From the NCBI RefSeq assembly GCF_020379485.1, contig NC_063439.1, forward strand, positions 12,626,466 to 12,690,465: a stretch of 64,000 bases of DNA, in the 5' to 3' direction. The translations under genes and the position numbers were made by a program. Positions 25,390 through 38,131 of the stretch are shown here, one piece after another. The DNA comes from Brassica napus (Eukaryota; Streptophyta; Magnoliopsida; Brassicales; Brassicaceae). Numbering within the stretch: the first letter of the stretch is position 1; every line of letters starts with the position of its first letter. The notes beneath the pieces are model-generated. The model was not told the DNA's origin. It saw only the letters and a program-made list of their open reading frames with translations, and made no database searches.

Positions 25390-25611
25390 TGAAAACTTAA
25401 AAGAATAGATGCGTGAAACTAATGGGGGTGGTGTGATATTTATATAGCAAATTAGTTTAAATTTCTAAATGACCTAGTTTTCAAGAGAAGCTACGAGATA
25501 GAATATCCTATGATAAATTTTAATTCAGCTATGAGATAGAATATTTTCTAATAAATTTTTAAAGATATTCTGGTTATAATATATACATAATTTTGGTAAC
25601 TCAAATCTTGT

Positions 25612-25636
25612 TATATATATATATATATATATATAT
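25612..25636. repeat. (AT)n microsatellite
   Basis: A run of alternating T and A within Helitron copy A. The equivalent position in copy B (about 44280) has a much shorter run, so the expansion is copy-specific. Confidence 0.8.
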
Positions 25637-27244
25637 TTAAATATTAAATGCATGCTATTAGAAAAAAAGATATCTCGTCAGTTGATTGCAACTGATTTTT
25701 GATAGAACAAATCCCACTATAAGGATTTAAATAATAGATAATAAGGAAATAATAAGAAATTTTAACGTTAAAACCCCCAACTAAGTTTGTTTTGGGTAAA
25801 AACCCTCAAACTAAGTATTTAACGAAAACCCCCCTAAACTAATTTTATTTAATTAATTAAACTCTGATAGGTCATAATTACTATTACTACGAGTAAATAT
25901 TTAGTTTAGGGGTTTCTACACTAAGTAAACATAGTTGAGGAAATTTTCCATTAAAATGAAAAAAATCAAAATATTGTAGTAGGAGGATAAATTTTCAAAA
26001 TACATTTTATAAATTAATGTATAAGCTTCTATAAATGACTTAGAACCTCTTATAATAATTTAAAACATCGGATTTTATAAATGTATTTATAATTTTGTAA
26101 ATGATTTATAAAGCATGCATTGAATTATTAGACATTAATAGTTATTATGATACTTTATATACAAATATAATTCTTTCTATACGAATATAAAATCATTATA
26201 TCAATTCAAATAAACACTTTTGTCTATTATTTTATGTAATTTATAAATATATAAAAAATTGATCGTATTATTATTCTTTCATAGTTTCAACAATTAGTTA
26301 CCATAAATAATTATTTCTAATATTATGTAGATTATTTGGAAAGTGGTAATTGAATTATCCTTTCCTTTTAGATATAATTATAATAAATAAAATTAAAAAT
26401 CATCGGTCAATCAAATTATAACAATTTGAAGAATTCATTTATGATCAACACGTAATAAAAAATCATTTATGTGACTTCTCAATCAATATATAGTACGATT
26501 TATATTTTTATAAATAATTTATAACATTATATAAATAATTTTAAAATTCTGATAAATTTATTCTGTAAACAACGATAAATAATTTAAAAATCATATTAAT
26601 AAACATGTTTGGATTTTGTAATATTTAAAATAGTTATTATATAATTATATTCGAATACAATTCATCAAGTAGAGTATAAAACTATTATAATTGTTTTATA
26701 TAAAAATTCGTTCATTATATTTTATAGTTTATAAATATTAAAAGTAATAAATATAACATTATTAATGTTTCTATAATTTCGAGATTTAGTTGCCATAAAT
26801 TGTTATTTGTAATATTATTTAGATTATATGGCAAGTGATATTAAATATTTTTAGACTTACCTTAAATTTTTAGATCTAATTTAAATAAATAAAAATTAAA
26901 AACAATCGACCAATCAAATTATAATTTTTTTTTTTGAAACTTCACTTATGAGTGACACGTTACCAGACCTCACTAAAGTGACTTCTCTTTTAATATATAG
27001 AGGATCATTATCTACTAAAGATACTTTTCATAATTCTAAAAATATACTAAATAAATGTATTTTTTACTAGTTCACCAAAATTTAAATAATTTCCATAATC
27101 AACCACAATACATGGAGGGGATGTGTTAAAAATGAGTGAAAGCAATGATTTCGAGATGGAACAGCTGCGGCAACTTGCCTTGGTTGAAACGCATAAAAAT
27201 GCGAGATGGAGATATATTTGGTCCACCTGCAGTGGACATTTTTT

Positions 27245-29315
27245 TTTTCCGTCTAAAATTATATTAGTCGTAAAACATCGTTTTACAAGAACCCATGAAA
27301 GGGAACCACAGCCGGCGGAACAACCGTACATCCCCGGAAACTAAGCCAGCGGAACAACTATATATCCCTGGAAACAACAGCCCAATCAAGGCAACTACTA
27401 ACCAAACTAATATCAAAGCTGAAACAAGCAAGATTAACCGCCAGATATAAGTGAACGGCTTCAAAACACCATAGAAGAGCCCGTATAGAAACCATGTTCT
27501 GAGAAGATAAAATCACACTAGGATAAACCTTTTCCCACGAAGACATTTGCCCACCTAGCAAACTCCACAATTATAAGGAATCAACCAACAAGAAAATCCA
27601 AACAATTATCTTCACCCGTTGCTGCATAATGGCCTTAAAGTCCAAACCCATAATCCAGACAGTATCAAGGCAGCAGGACTACACCATGGAAGCCAAAACG
27701 ACGACGAAAGCAAGGTGGAGACGAATTGGAGATGGGAAAAGGAGAACTCCTGGTCTCTTGACGAAGAACCCAAACACAACTCAAATCTTGCACAAAGAAG
27801 AACAGACTCAAAACTAGAATTGAAGAAAGTACAGTAATGTCGTCAGCGAAAGCGCCTGCCCCGCACCAAGCGGCTGCACCGCACCGTCAAGAGATCCCCG
27901 ATCTCAGATCTGGCGCCAGACGCACCACCGAACCCAACTCTCTGAAAAGAGCTGAAACAACAAAGATACTGGAACTAGAAAAAGTTCCCCACCAAACTTC
28001 GAAGCGAGGAGCACAACAATAAAAATACAAGCAATGCTACTTCAAACCGTGATAAACCACGGGCCACTCCTGGTCACACAGAGTCCCACCACTTGAAGAT
28101 CCTCCTGCTAACCTGAAAGCAGAACGCCATGACCCCACCAAAACGCAGAGACCTCGACTTCGTACTTTTCAGAGAAAATCAAGCTTTGACAATCGCTCCC
28201 GCCTGACTGCACAGCCTCCTACCGCAACAAACAGACGGGGAGAGGAGACCAAAGTCCACAAACCCAAATCAAACAAAGACAAAGCGGGTACGGACGGACC
28301 GCAATGAATTAAAACCTGAACGCTGCTCCATAACCTGCAAAAGCGAATGCGATGTAACATTGCCATGATCGAATAAGATGCACGGCCCTGGGATATGTCA
28401 CAAAGCCGGAAGATCCACCGAGGATACGCAGACTCCTCAGACAGAAGAAGCCAACAGAAGCCTCGTCAACCGCCTTCTCCAAGAACAGGAGAAAGGAAAG
28501 CTTTATCTTGTAAGAAGGAAGGATCGGTGGGACGATACCAACCACACCAATACGAATCGGAGCAACACCACCAGAGAGATACGTCGACATAACTCCCCCG
28601 GAGTACATGAACAACTCACCAGGAAGAGGAAGGAAATCAAGAAGGAGTAAGCAGAACCGCATCAAAGAGGCCATAGACGACCACCTTCGACACCGCAACG
28701 CTGCCTGCTCCACACGCCAACACCGCGGGCTCCAACACACGCCAGCAGCCTGAGCTAAGCGAGTCTCTGAGTTAAAGGGAACCTCCAGAGTTCTTAAGGC
28801 AGTAGCAACGCAAACCACGGAAATCCAAGACGCCAAGGTAGAGTCAACGATTTGCTGCTATACGCCTCTCATCCACCGCTCGGAGTGAGGAAGCACGGAG
28901 GCTACCAACCGGAACAGAACAGATGAGACAGCCGAACCTCCTCCACGCGCAATCGACCCTACAAGAAGCAAAGGGGCTTCCTGCCAAACCCTAAAATCCG
29001 ACCTCACCAGACGAAACCACACCCTCTCTGCGTCTAGACTCCAACCACCTGGCATACCACGCTGAACCCGGAGCTCCCCTGCAGCAGAGACGAACACGAC
29101 GGGCCTCCAGAAGCAGAGCGATGACAAGGCAGGGAGAGTGAAGAGAACACCGGTGAAGCAAAGGGAAAACGAAGAGACAAGAGAAGAGGAGGAGCCTCCG
29201 GTGCCGGATCTTGCGCTCACGCGCCGTCCGTACCGGAGCGAGTGAGATCTACTTCGACGGCGTCTGCAAGAAAACTCGACTTTAGAGTCTCTGCTGAAGT
29301 TTTTTTGTAACTCGA
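27245..29315 (-). mobile_element. GC-rich non-autonomous retroposon, 2.07 kb, 16-bp TSD
   Basis: GCAGTGGACATTTTTT is perfectly duplicated at 27229-27244 and 29316-29331. The left end is a T run (27239-27248) followed by CCGTC, so the element lies on the minus strand with a poly(A) tail. The minus-strand 5' region is GC-rich and includes GAAGTAGATCT, TCCGGTACGGACGG and GCGTGAGCG. Two long minus frames (28858-29220 and 28309-28836) lack recognisable domains. No reverse transcriptase is present, so it was mobilised in trans, probably by a LINE. It shares both ends with the element at 29537-30435. Sadhu-type retroposons of Arabidopsis are a possible comparison; this is unverified. Confidence 0.8.
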
Positions 29316-29536
29316 GCAGTGGACATTTTTTACCAAGGTATCTAAAGAAAAATAAACTAATATAAAAATGAAAAATTTACTTTCTAGAACACATTTTCAC
29401 TTTTCAATTACACAATCAAACACTTCTTGCATGACACACATTTGATCCTTGCGAATTGTCCTTTTTGTCCTCAACTAAAGGAATATTCAACTACAAATTC
29501 CTAATTTATTCTTTTTCCAAACGAAACTGACTTTGT

Positions 29537-30435
29537 TTTTTTTTTCCGTCAATAGATATTTGATTAACGGGCCTAAAAACCCCACAGTACAACATACAGA
29601 AGCCCATGAAAATGGGCTAAAAACAATAAAATTCTGGGTCCAAGGCCCAACTACAAAAACCCTAGGACACACGAGGCTCCGCCGCCGCGCGGACAAACGC
29701 TGCGGCTCCGATGTCGCCCTCGCTTCGAAACAACAGCGGGAACCAACCGTCGATTCACCCGGATCCACCGGAGCTAACTGACTCCACACCATCACCACCG
29801 CAAACATTTTCAACTCAAGTGAACCCAATTTTAGAGAGCATCAATCGACTGTTCGAGATCTCATCCTTCACCATTCATCGCAAGCATCGAGAGGAAGACT
29901 TCACGCGAACCATCACCGTTAACCATGGTCGAGCTTCGATCGTCCTCCGACGTCGTCTCCACCAATCCAAACCAAACCAAAAGCGAAAAACTAAAACGAA
30001 AGAACAGACTAAACCCTAAAACGGAACTAGGGAACCAACCGTCGGCGAGGCAAGGCATGGAACGCTTTCACCCCCCGTGATCTAGACCGACGATGGCAGA
30101 GCTAACGAAGCCTCCACCTCTCGGGGACAGGAACCGGCGTCGATGGAGCTGGAGGAGCCTCCGCCTCCCGGAGACAAAACCAAATAGCCGCACAATGAGC
30201 TTCACCGCGCCTTTCTCAACACGACCGCGCCTTTACGCCAGAGACAGATCCGTCATGGGCGGCCTTGTTACAGAGCTCAGGCAAGGCGGAGGAGAGAGGG
30301 GACGAGAGCGAAGCGAAAATCGAAGGCTTTAACGGTGGCTTAAGGGGCTCCGGTGAAGGCACGCACGCTCACGCACCGGCCGGTCACCGGACCCGATTAT
30401 AGATCTACTTTCTCTCTCTAAAAGCACGCAAACGT
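29537..30435 (-). mobile_element. GC-rich non-autonomous retroposon, 0.9 kb, 12-bp TSD
   Basis: AACTGACTTTGT is duplicated exactly at 29525-29536 and 30436-30447. A T run (29536-29545) followed by CCGTC marks the poly(A) end on the minus strand. The minus-strand 5' end has AAAGTAGATCT, GGGTCCGGTGACC and GCGTGAGCG, matching the larger neighbour. The body is GC-rich, unlike its AT-rich flanks, and has no recognisable protein. The length of about 0.9 kb, tail and TSD fit Sadhu-like retroposons, but this needs a sequence comparison. Confidence 0.8.
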
Positions 30436-30447
30436 AACTGACTTTGT

Positions 30448-32524
30448 AACTAGATAAAAAATGAAACAATTAAAGAAAAGCAAAATACTTTAATCTCTCT
30501 CCTATATCCCCAATTTCGATTTCCAAGCCACTTTCCCAATTCTCTAACCCTAATTGTGACTATTTCATGTATTCCTCTCCCTCTAGTTGCAGAACATGAA
30601 TCATTGGAACTGGTGTCTGGTTAATGTCCTGAACAACATGATGATGGTGATGATGATAGTTGATTTTCCTTTCATGTAAGGTAAAGAGAAAGCCGCTACG
30701 AAGAAATGAATTTTTTCGATTCGGTAAAAGTTACGGTGGAGAGCGGCACCGGACCACCACCACCGCAAACTCTGGTCGCCGGAAGCACGAGCAACATCAA
30801 CTGCAGTGTTGATGTGGAGGAGTTCCATGAGTTCCATCTCAGCTCACAATATTGTCCTCAAGCTTCTTCAACACCTCGGCAGTTTCACATCAGTCCTCTT
30901 CTTCCATGTGACAATTAGTTGTTGTGTTTCCGTGTGGCTCCTTCTTCCTTGTGTAGTCAAGCTCAAGTCCGAACTATGGCGATCTCATCAACAACGGCCA
31001 CCATCGATCCAAAAGCTCTAGAGCAACAATGGTGAAATTTCACAGTTTTGCATTTGTGGTCCCTCACCTTTTGGGTATTCATGCGTTTACCCCAAAGTTC
31101 TTAAAATGTAAAGAGAAGTCCTCTCGATTTAGTCCCAGATTTTCAATTTGTACAGTTCAGATCCTGTCAAATGCAATTAAATAAATATTTTGCATCCAAT
31201 AGCAAGAACAATTGCTAAAACTCATTAAATAGCAATATCTTAGTCATTAACACTGAAGACTCAACTTTTTTCTTTTAACTTGATTAATTTAGCAATAATA
31301 TTTAGTCACGTCTCTCTGTCCACAACAATAAATTATCATGTTTACAATTTTTGAGTTCTTCGTTCTATACAACAAATTATATATCCTACATTTATCATAT
31401 TTATTGAGATCTTTGTCCACCATTCTTTATCCACAACTTTTTTTATGATCGAGAACGTCTGCTTTTAAAAAATTTAGGTTTGTGTCCATGTCCACACATT
31501 TTTATATAAATGTTTATATATCCATGTCCACACATTTTTATATAAATGTTTATATATATATATGAAATAGATGTTAAAAGTAAAGAATCTTATGTATAAT
31601 TTATTATGTTAATTATATTTAATTTAATATATTTTAAATTTTGAGATAAGAGTAAAAGAAAACAAAAAGCAAAATAAAAAAAACAATGATAGTATAAAAA
31701 TAAAAAATAAAATGGTGGACACTTTTTTATATACACGTACTTTAGTAACATCTGCAAGTTACTTTTTCTAACTAGATAACAAATTGACTTTTCAGATGTT
31801 TAACTAAAACAATTATATCACTCTCTTCCATCGTTGAGCAAAGGGCATATGAGTCAAAAAAATATCTCGTACACCGTAAAAGTGTGCCTCCAGCACATTA
31901 TATCTTAAAGTGTCAAAAAAAGAAAAATGTGTCTCATAGAGAAATCAACTCTATAAAAATTGGAAACAAAAAGAATGTTCGATGAAAGAGAAAGTAAGAA
32001 ATGAAAAAGACTTTTCATTTTTGTTTGAAGAATAATTCTACGGATGTCAACACCACGTATTTTAACACATTAATTTTTAATTATGTAGTTACTTTACTTT
32101 AAAATACTAATATATTGAATTAGAAAATAGTTGATAAAGAAACCTATTACTAATGATGCTCAGGTAGCAGGCTAGAGAAACTTTAAATTTTTAGATTATG
32201 ATTAAAATCGTGTAAGGTATTTTTTAAAGAAAACTAACATTTAGTCAAAACAACAAACAATAAAATTATAACACAATAATAATATATACGTTATTGATAA
32301 TATCATATTTGTTGACAGAAAATGATAATATCATACTTATTGGAATTACGAGAGCAGTATTGTCAAATAAGTAGCACACTTATTCCATTGCAAGAAAAAC
32401 AGAAGATAAATTTTAATTCAAAAGAATTACGTCTGTGTTACAAATAAATAATACTTTTCCATCATGAGTTGCTGTTTTATTGGTGATTCATGCAGATTTC
32501 ATCAATAAACTGCGTTTGTTGTTT
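30448..32524. other. Intergenic DNA between retroposons and FAR gene
   Basis: No gene that I can support. A stretch at 30700-31020 has moderate GC and open frames on both strands without recognisable motifs. At 31490-31560 a 38-bp segment (GTCCACACATTTTTATATAA then ATGTTTATATA) is repeated in tandem. The segment 31850-31950 contains AGTGTC/AATGTGTCTC wording, inverted relative to 8670-8760, possibly a MULE terminus. Confidence 0.45.
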
Positions 32525-35500
32525 TTATTTCTTAAGTACGTGTGTGATGAGGCCAGGAATATGTACACTTGTGAGGTAGTCTCCCCAATTAATGCCTTTT
32601 GGGTCAAAATCAAACATCGATCCCTTTGAAGTTTTTGTCTCATCTTCTTTTTGATTGGCGCATAAGCTCTTAGTATTCCTATCGTCGAATCTGAAAAAAG
32701 TATTGTGTAATAAATTTAAAATAGAACATTTCAAAATAGCGATATACGTTACAACACAATTCGTACATGCCCTTGAAGAGTACGTAAGGCTCGTAAAGCT
32801 CTACCAATCTCATCACCATATTGATTTTGCGGTTCTTGTCTCCGTATTTATCTCCGCTTCTCCAAGGATATATTATGTCAATTAATTTCAACAACTGATT
32901 TTGAAAGAAAAGACAGAAAGATTAACTATACATCAAAACTATGAAGAAAACAATGTCTTTATAAAATCTAATCATATCTCGAAACTTAAAACAATATGTT
33001 AATGTTTCATAATGTAGTTTTAAAACCATAAGATATTAGTACCTGTAAAGGTAGTTTGAAACGTAGGGTCATGTACAGGCTGAACAAAGCCATGGTTGAT
33101 ATAAGCCTCACTTTTGAGACGGCAATGAGCGAGCCATTGCGACTACGCAAAGGGCTTTTAGTAAAGTAACGAACGGAAATCTCATGAATTTCTCCAAATG
33201 TCACTGGGTTCTGGTGTGATGAACCAACATGGTACACCATGTGAACCCCTGAACCTCCAGCATGTGTAGCTGTAGCCGTGATCATCGCGTTTGCCACCAT
33301 ATCCACTGGTATCTGTCGACAACGTTTTCCATATTACATCACATTTACATCAAAATCTGGAGCTATCTTGATCTCATTTTTTAAAATATAAAAATTTGAA
33401 TAGATAAATATTTAGGGACATGTCTAGTTAGTGACCTTACCATATCGCAGACTGAGTTCACATCGACAAGAAAACACTTGAGCACTCCCTTTCCGTATGC
33501 AACAATCACGCTGTCTACAGTTCTACATTCAAATACTATACTATTTAATAATGTGAATAATTGTAATACACAAAGATAAAAATTCTAAACATGCTGATTG
33601 GTAGGCCTGAGGGTCGGGTTTGGGTAGATAGATTCTTATTGGGTCCGGGCCTTTCGGGTGGATGAATTTTTGATCCATATAAGTAGGTCAGTCTTGTCTG
33701 GATCGGTTCTCATCCAAATGTTTGATACCAATAAAAACCAAAATCTTCTCGATTTCATTCGATTTCAGTTTTTTTCTTTCTTTTCATCTAATCTCGAAAC
33801 TATACCCAACACAATTAACCAAATTAACCGGAAATTTGATAATATGCTCTTTATTCCATGAATCTAAAAAAAATACTCCATCTGTTTCTATATAATCCAT
33901 ATTTTAGAAAAACAATTGTTTGAAAAAGTACATATTTCACATCAATTGTATTTACTGAATTTTGATTGGATAGAAAGTATGAGAAATAGCTATTACAAAA
34001 AATAATACATTTAATGACATTTTTTCTTAACTTGTGTGAAAATTCTAAAACATACATTGGAAATGGATTGAGTATAATTTTAGATCCTTAAATAATTACA
34101 AATGCAATTTTAACCCCTGAAGTAATCCCACCTTTACTATATCCAAGTTTCATAGTGCCTATAAATATTACAAAACTGAAATTTTCAAATAAAATTACAC
34201 TACGACTGTAGTTACAGTCTTATGCATTATAAATTTCAGGTTGGGTGTAGATCAATTCTTATCGTTGAAAGTTTTGTACCCATATATGTATCTATATAGT
34301 TTTGCTTTGATTTTTCAGGTCGGTTCGGATTTTTGGGTCTGGTTAGAAGGTCTGTTATGGACCAACGGCATGTTGGTTTTATCTTCTAGAATCAAAATTC
34401 AGATTCCCAATGAATAATAAAGTTACCTTAACCCTTCGATCCAACCAGGAAATGGTTCAGAAAGAGTGCTGGTGATCATCGTGGGACGGATGATGACAAG
34501 AGGAAGACTTTCTCTATGGTTACCAATAAGCATCTCTCCCATTGATTTGGTGAAAACATATGTGTTTGGCCATCCATGGAGCTTTGCCCTAGTAATCAAC
34601 ATACTTACGAAATTATAACTCATCGATCAAATCTGATAAGTAATTACAAAGGACTTTTTAATCATCAACAACACTCACCTTTCCATTCCGAGTTCCTTCA
34701 TGGAGAGAGTAATGTCTTCATCTGAACAATCTTGGTCATGGAGCTCTTTTAATCTTTTCTTCATCAGTTCCATTTCAAAGTTTATATCCAATTGATGACC
34801 AGCTTCGTTACGAATCTCTTCCATTGCGAATGGCTTTTCACGTAGGAGACCAGACTTTTCTCCACAAACATAAGCTAAAGAAACATACACGACTATAAGT
34901 TTCAGAAAACATATCACAGAAATAAACATTGAAATAATTTCCTTAAAGGAAACTAGATGAATAAAAACGTACGTAAAACACTCACCCGTTGAGACATGGA
35001 GAAGCAATTGTGCTTTAACACATTTTTTGGCGAAGTTAAGGACATTGAGAGCTCCAAATGTGTTGATTCCAAGCCCAACGTCATATCTTTTTCATATGCA
35101 ACATTAATGACACAATTTTAGTCTGATTTAAAAAGTATAAATGTCTTGTAGCTAGTACCTTTCGTCAAAGTTTGTTGTGGCTGCGACATTTACAACAATA
35201 TCAATTTCTTTTTGCATACGTTCTCTGAGATTAGAGTCTTTCACGCCAAAACAATCGGTCGAAATATCACCTGCTACCGGGACAACTTTTTCAGAGAACA
35301 ATGTATTCAAATTCTCTTCGCCAATATTCTCTCTCAACACCTTGAAAAGATCTTTCTCAAACACCTGTTATGTATGTATATATCATGAAACAAATCGGAC
35401 TAATAAACATCAAGAAATGAACCCACTCCTTTCATATACGAATATTTGTTCGTTCACATATATATTATGTAATGAGTTAGGTTTTCTTAATATATCACCT

Positions 35501-36066
35501 CTGCTCGTAAGCGTTTCATCGCAGCTTCACTGTCGGATGCCCTCACCACAAGGTACAGCTTTTTCACATTTGGCTGTACTCTCAGAATTTTCTCGACAAA
35601 AACTAATAAAAGTTAATGTAATTATGTGTCAGGTGATAATAGTGAGCTACTCCATAACATTTACAGCAAAAGAGAAAAAAATAGTGAGTTACTCCATTTC
35701 ATATATGAATACTACCTGAAATGGTTATATATATAAACTAAATGCACATTAAATATACGGATAGCATGATACTTCTACTAAGTGTTATATATATATATAG
35801 TAAAGATTTTTTTTTCAAAGAAAAACGATTAAAATTTAATCGAGATTTTGAAGGAAATTAATATGTGCCAATCCTGATTTTATTTTTTCTCCAAACTTCA
35901 AGCAAATTCATTAGTCAGTCTCAACGTATCTTAGACGAAGTTGATTAGAATTAACCATAAGCAAACATAAAAATTAAAGAAACATACCTTTGGCAAGGAA
36001 ACCGGTAGCGCCGGTGACAAGAATAGTCTTGTTTTGGAGAAATTGAACACAGTTGAATTCCATCAT
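32525..36066 (-). CDS. FAR5: FAR5-like alcohol-forming fatty acyl-CoA reductase
   Basis: Ten exons join in frame: 35988-36066, 35499-35602, 35159-35364, 34986-35086, 34679-34874, 34427-34588, 33441-33522, 33043-33312, 32767-32894, 32525-32690, all GT/AG. The product is 497 residues from the first of two adjacent ATGs, or 496 from the second, the length of Arabidopsis FAR5 and FAR8. The N-terminal Rossmann motif [13 protein letters not shown] binds NADPH. The catalytic YxxxK is YVFTK (residues 239-243). The FAR C-terminal domain ends HVLKK. The enzyme reduces acyl-CoA to primary alcohol, probably at the ER, for suberin and wound-associated alcohols. T347, P363 and V377 (second-ATG numbering) are FAR5-type, so I call FAR5 rather than FAR8; position 355 is Ser. 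No breaks seen. Confidence 0.93.
33876..34072. mobile_element. Stowaway-like MITE in FAR5 intron 6
   Basis: It starts CTCCATCTGTTTCTATATAA and its reverse-complement end is CTCAATCCATTTCC. This matches the plant Stowaway/Mariner consensus CTCCCTCCGTTTC. TA flanks both sides (33874-33875 and 34073-34074) as the expected TA duplication. The 197-bp interior is AT-rich. The rest of the 904-bp intron holds GGGTCGGGTTTGGG-type repeat sequence. Confidence 0.75.
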
Positions 36067-36127
36067 TTGGGAGAGTAAGAAGAAATGACAAATAAGTCTG
36101 TGACAGAAATCTTTTGGAGAGCAATAT

Positions 36128-36136
36128 TATTTATAG
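36128..36136 (-). promoter_or_regulatory. TATA box of the FAR5-like gene
   Basis: The minus strand reads CTATAAATA, a near-consensus plant TATA box, about 62 bp upstream of the first ATG. A start site about 30 bp downstream would give a short 5' leader of roughly 35 nt. Confidence 0.6.
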
Positions 36137-36139
36137 CAG

Positions 36140-38095
36140 TACGCGATCAGAAAGACAATAATGCCCTCCACTTATCATTGCTTTTCTAAAATTTAAAAAC
36201 TATTTAAGATGTAGAAATAAGAAAACCCCAAATTGTCCAAAGTCCTTTAACCTTATTAAAACATAGTATACAATATACTCCCTATACTTACGATAATTGG
36301 CCAAATTTTGCTGAAGTGTAGGGTGAGGTCTCGTTTTGTTCTAAAATGCATTACTAGTTCAAACAATTCTAAGGATTTAGTTTTAGTTTATAGAAATAAA
36401 TACTTACATCAAAAACCGATAAATAGATGGGTTAATTAAGAAGAAGCTTCCAGACAAAAAAAATTGATAGCCGCCTGGTGTTTAGCTTTCACTAAAAGTT
36501 TAAGAAAAAACACTGTTGCATTTTTGTCGTATACTGTGAGAAACAAAGGTTCATCAAAGTTTTTGTTAACTTGTTTGAAAACTAACTACTAAAGCGTTGG
36601 TGATTTAATTCCCTTAATAGTACTGTAAAGATATTGGTTTCTTTGTACCTTAATTTGATTTTATTTAGTATAACTATATCTTAAATCAAACTTTATAAGA
36701 GCTGATTTTGAATCTGGAAGAATTTCCAATATTAATTAACAAAAAAACTTGTTTGAAAAGGAACACAGTGTATTTGTTTTAGTACATAAGAAACTAATTA
36801 CTTGTACCTTAAGATTATTTACTCGTTAGTCAGTTACTTTATACGAACTAAAAACATTTTATAGTCCTTTTAAAAAATAAAAGCGTTTAAAGTTCGTTGT
36901 TTTCTTAAGTCTTCAAAAATATAAGAACATTTTAAATTAAATATGTAAATGATATATATATATATATATATATAATTTTTTTTACATCTACTTAATTAAT
37001 TTACAGAAATAGAGAAAAGAACCACTTCATACCAAACATATCTCGATATATTCAATCTAAGTATTATTATATCTTTGCGCAAATACATATTTACACTTCG
37101 AAAAGTTCAAATGTCATATATTTTTTTTTTTTTGTGAAATCATAAACCAATTACTACATCTTCTATCACATCATCTAATTTTACTGATATGGATACTACA
37201 TCAATTAATTGATTAAAATAATAAACTTATCTCATATAAGAGAAATATTTATTACAATGTTTCAGTCCTATCGTTTATTTCTTCTATTAATCTAGGTTAA
37301 TTTTGGATATGTGTTTTTATAGATTGTTGTGTAGTCATGCAAATAATTTTGTAATAACAAGTTTTACAAAATGATAGAAAATATTATAAATTTTCAATTT
37401 TTTAGGAACACAATTATTGACACATAATCAAGATTACACGAGAATAATCAATATAATTGAAACAGTATATGAATACTTCTCTTACATGAGAATTTTTTTT
37501 ATTTTTAAACAATTTTGGTTAATTTTATTAAATAATTAAACAACTACATTTTCTATAAACTAATTATTAAATGATTATTTTGTTTATAATAAAAGTAAAG
37601 TTATTATATATGTAGAATTCTTGTCATCAAAGATAGTTGGTGTAGCATCTAGATCAACAAAATTAGATGATATGATATTTCATATGACGACTAGTAGTGT
37701 ATGATTTTGTCAAAAATTAAACAAAATGTATAATATCTGAGTTTTTTAAAAGTGTAGACATATATTTGCATGATGATATAATTGATGTAAAAATTAAATA
37801 TATTTCGATTTATCAGGTACGAAATAGTCATCTTCCCATATAAATATGAACGTATTAAATATTACCTCACGGAATACACTCACTCACATTTGTTTTGAAG
37901 ATTTCACCTACATTCTTAGAAGCTGGGGATGTGTATTTATTGTTTACTTGCATAAAATCGAAAAGCATATTTTATTGTAATATTCTAATGAATGTAGGTA
38001 GATCTGCAAATAGTAGATATTATTAGGTCAACAATATAGGCCAATATCTAACAATAAACACTACAAGAACTAAAAGGTTACACGTTAGAAGTATG

Positions 38096-38131
<36 letters not shown>

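Larger units (their letters stand above)
23292..27004 (-). mobile_element. Helitron family copy A, minus strand, carrying a nested Helitron
   Basis: On the minus strand it starts TCCTCTATATATTAAAAG after an A (27004 down). It ends with the hairpin CCGCACATGCGTGCGG (about 23304-23319), then CCACCTAG at 23292 followed by T. It measures 3713 bp including a 1235-bp insertion at 24155-25389; without it, 2478 bp, the same as copy B at 42898-45375. It shares with copies B and C a second internal 5'-like module (minus-strand start near 26499). No RepHel protein is encoded, so it is non-autonomous. Confidence 0.85.

Noticed and set aside
32655..32885. Plus-strand frames overlapping FAR and HIRA exons
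   Set aside because: These are antisense shadows of the well-supported minus-strand exons.
38060..38070. CACTACAAGAA as the end of a CACTA element
   Set aside because: A single terminus-like word without partner or subterminal repeats.
36955..38130. Simple (TA)n and (TA)n(TG)n tracts as regulatory elements
   Set aside because: These are ordinary microsatellites in AT-rich DNA, with no further evidence.
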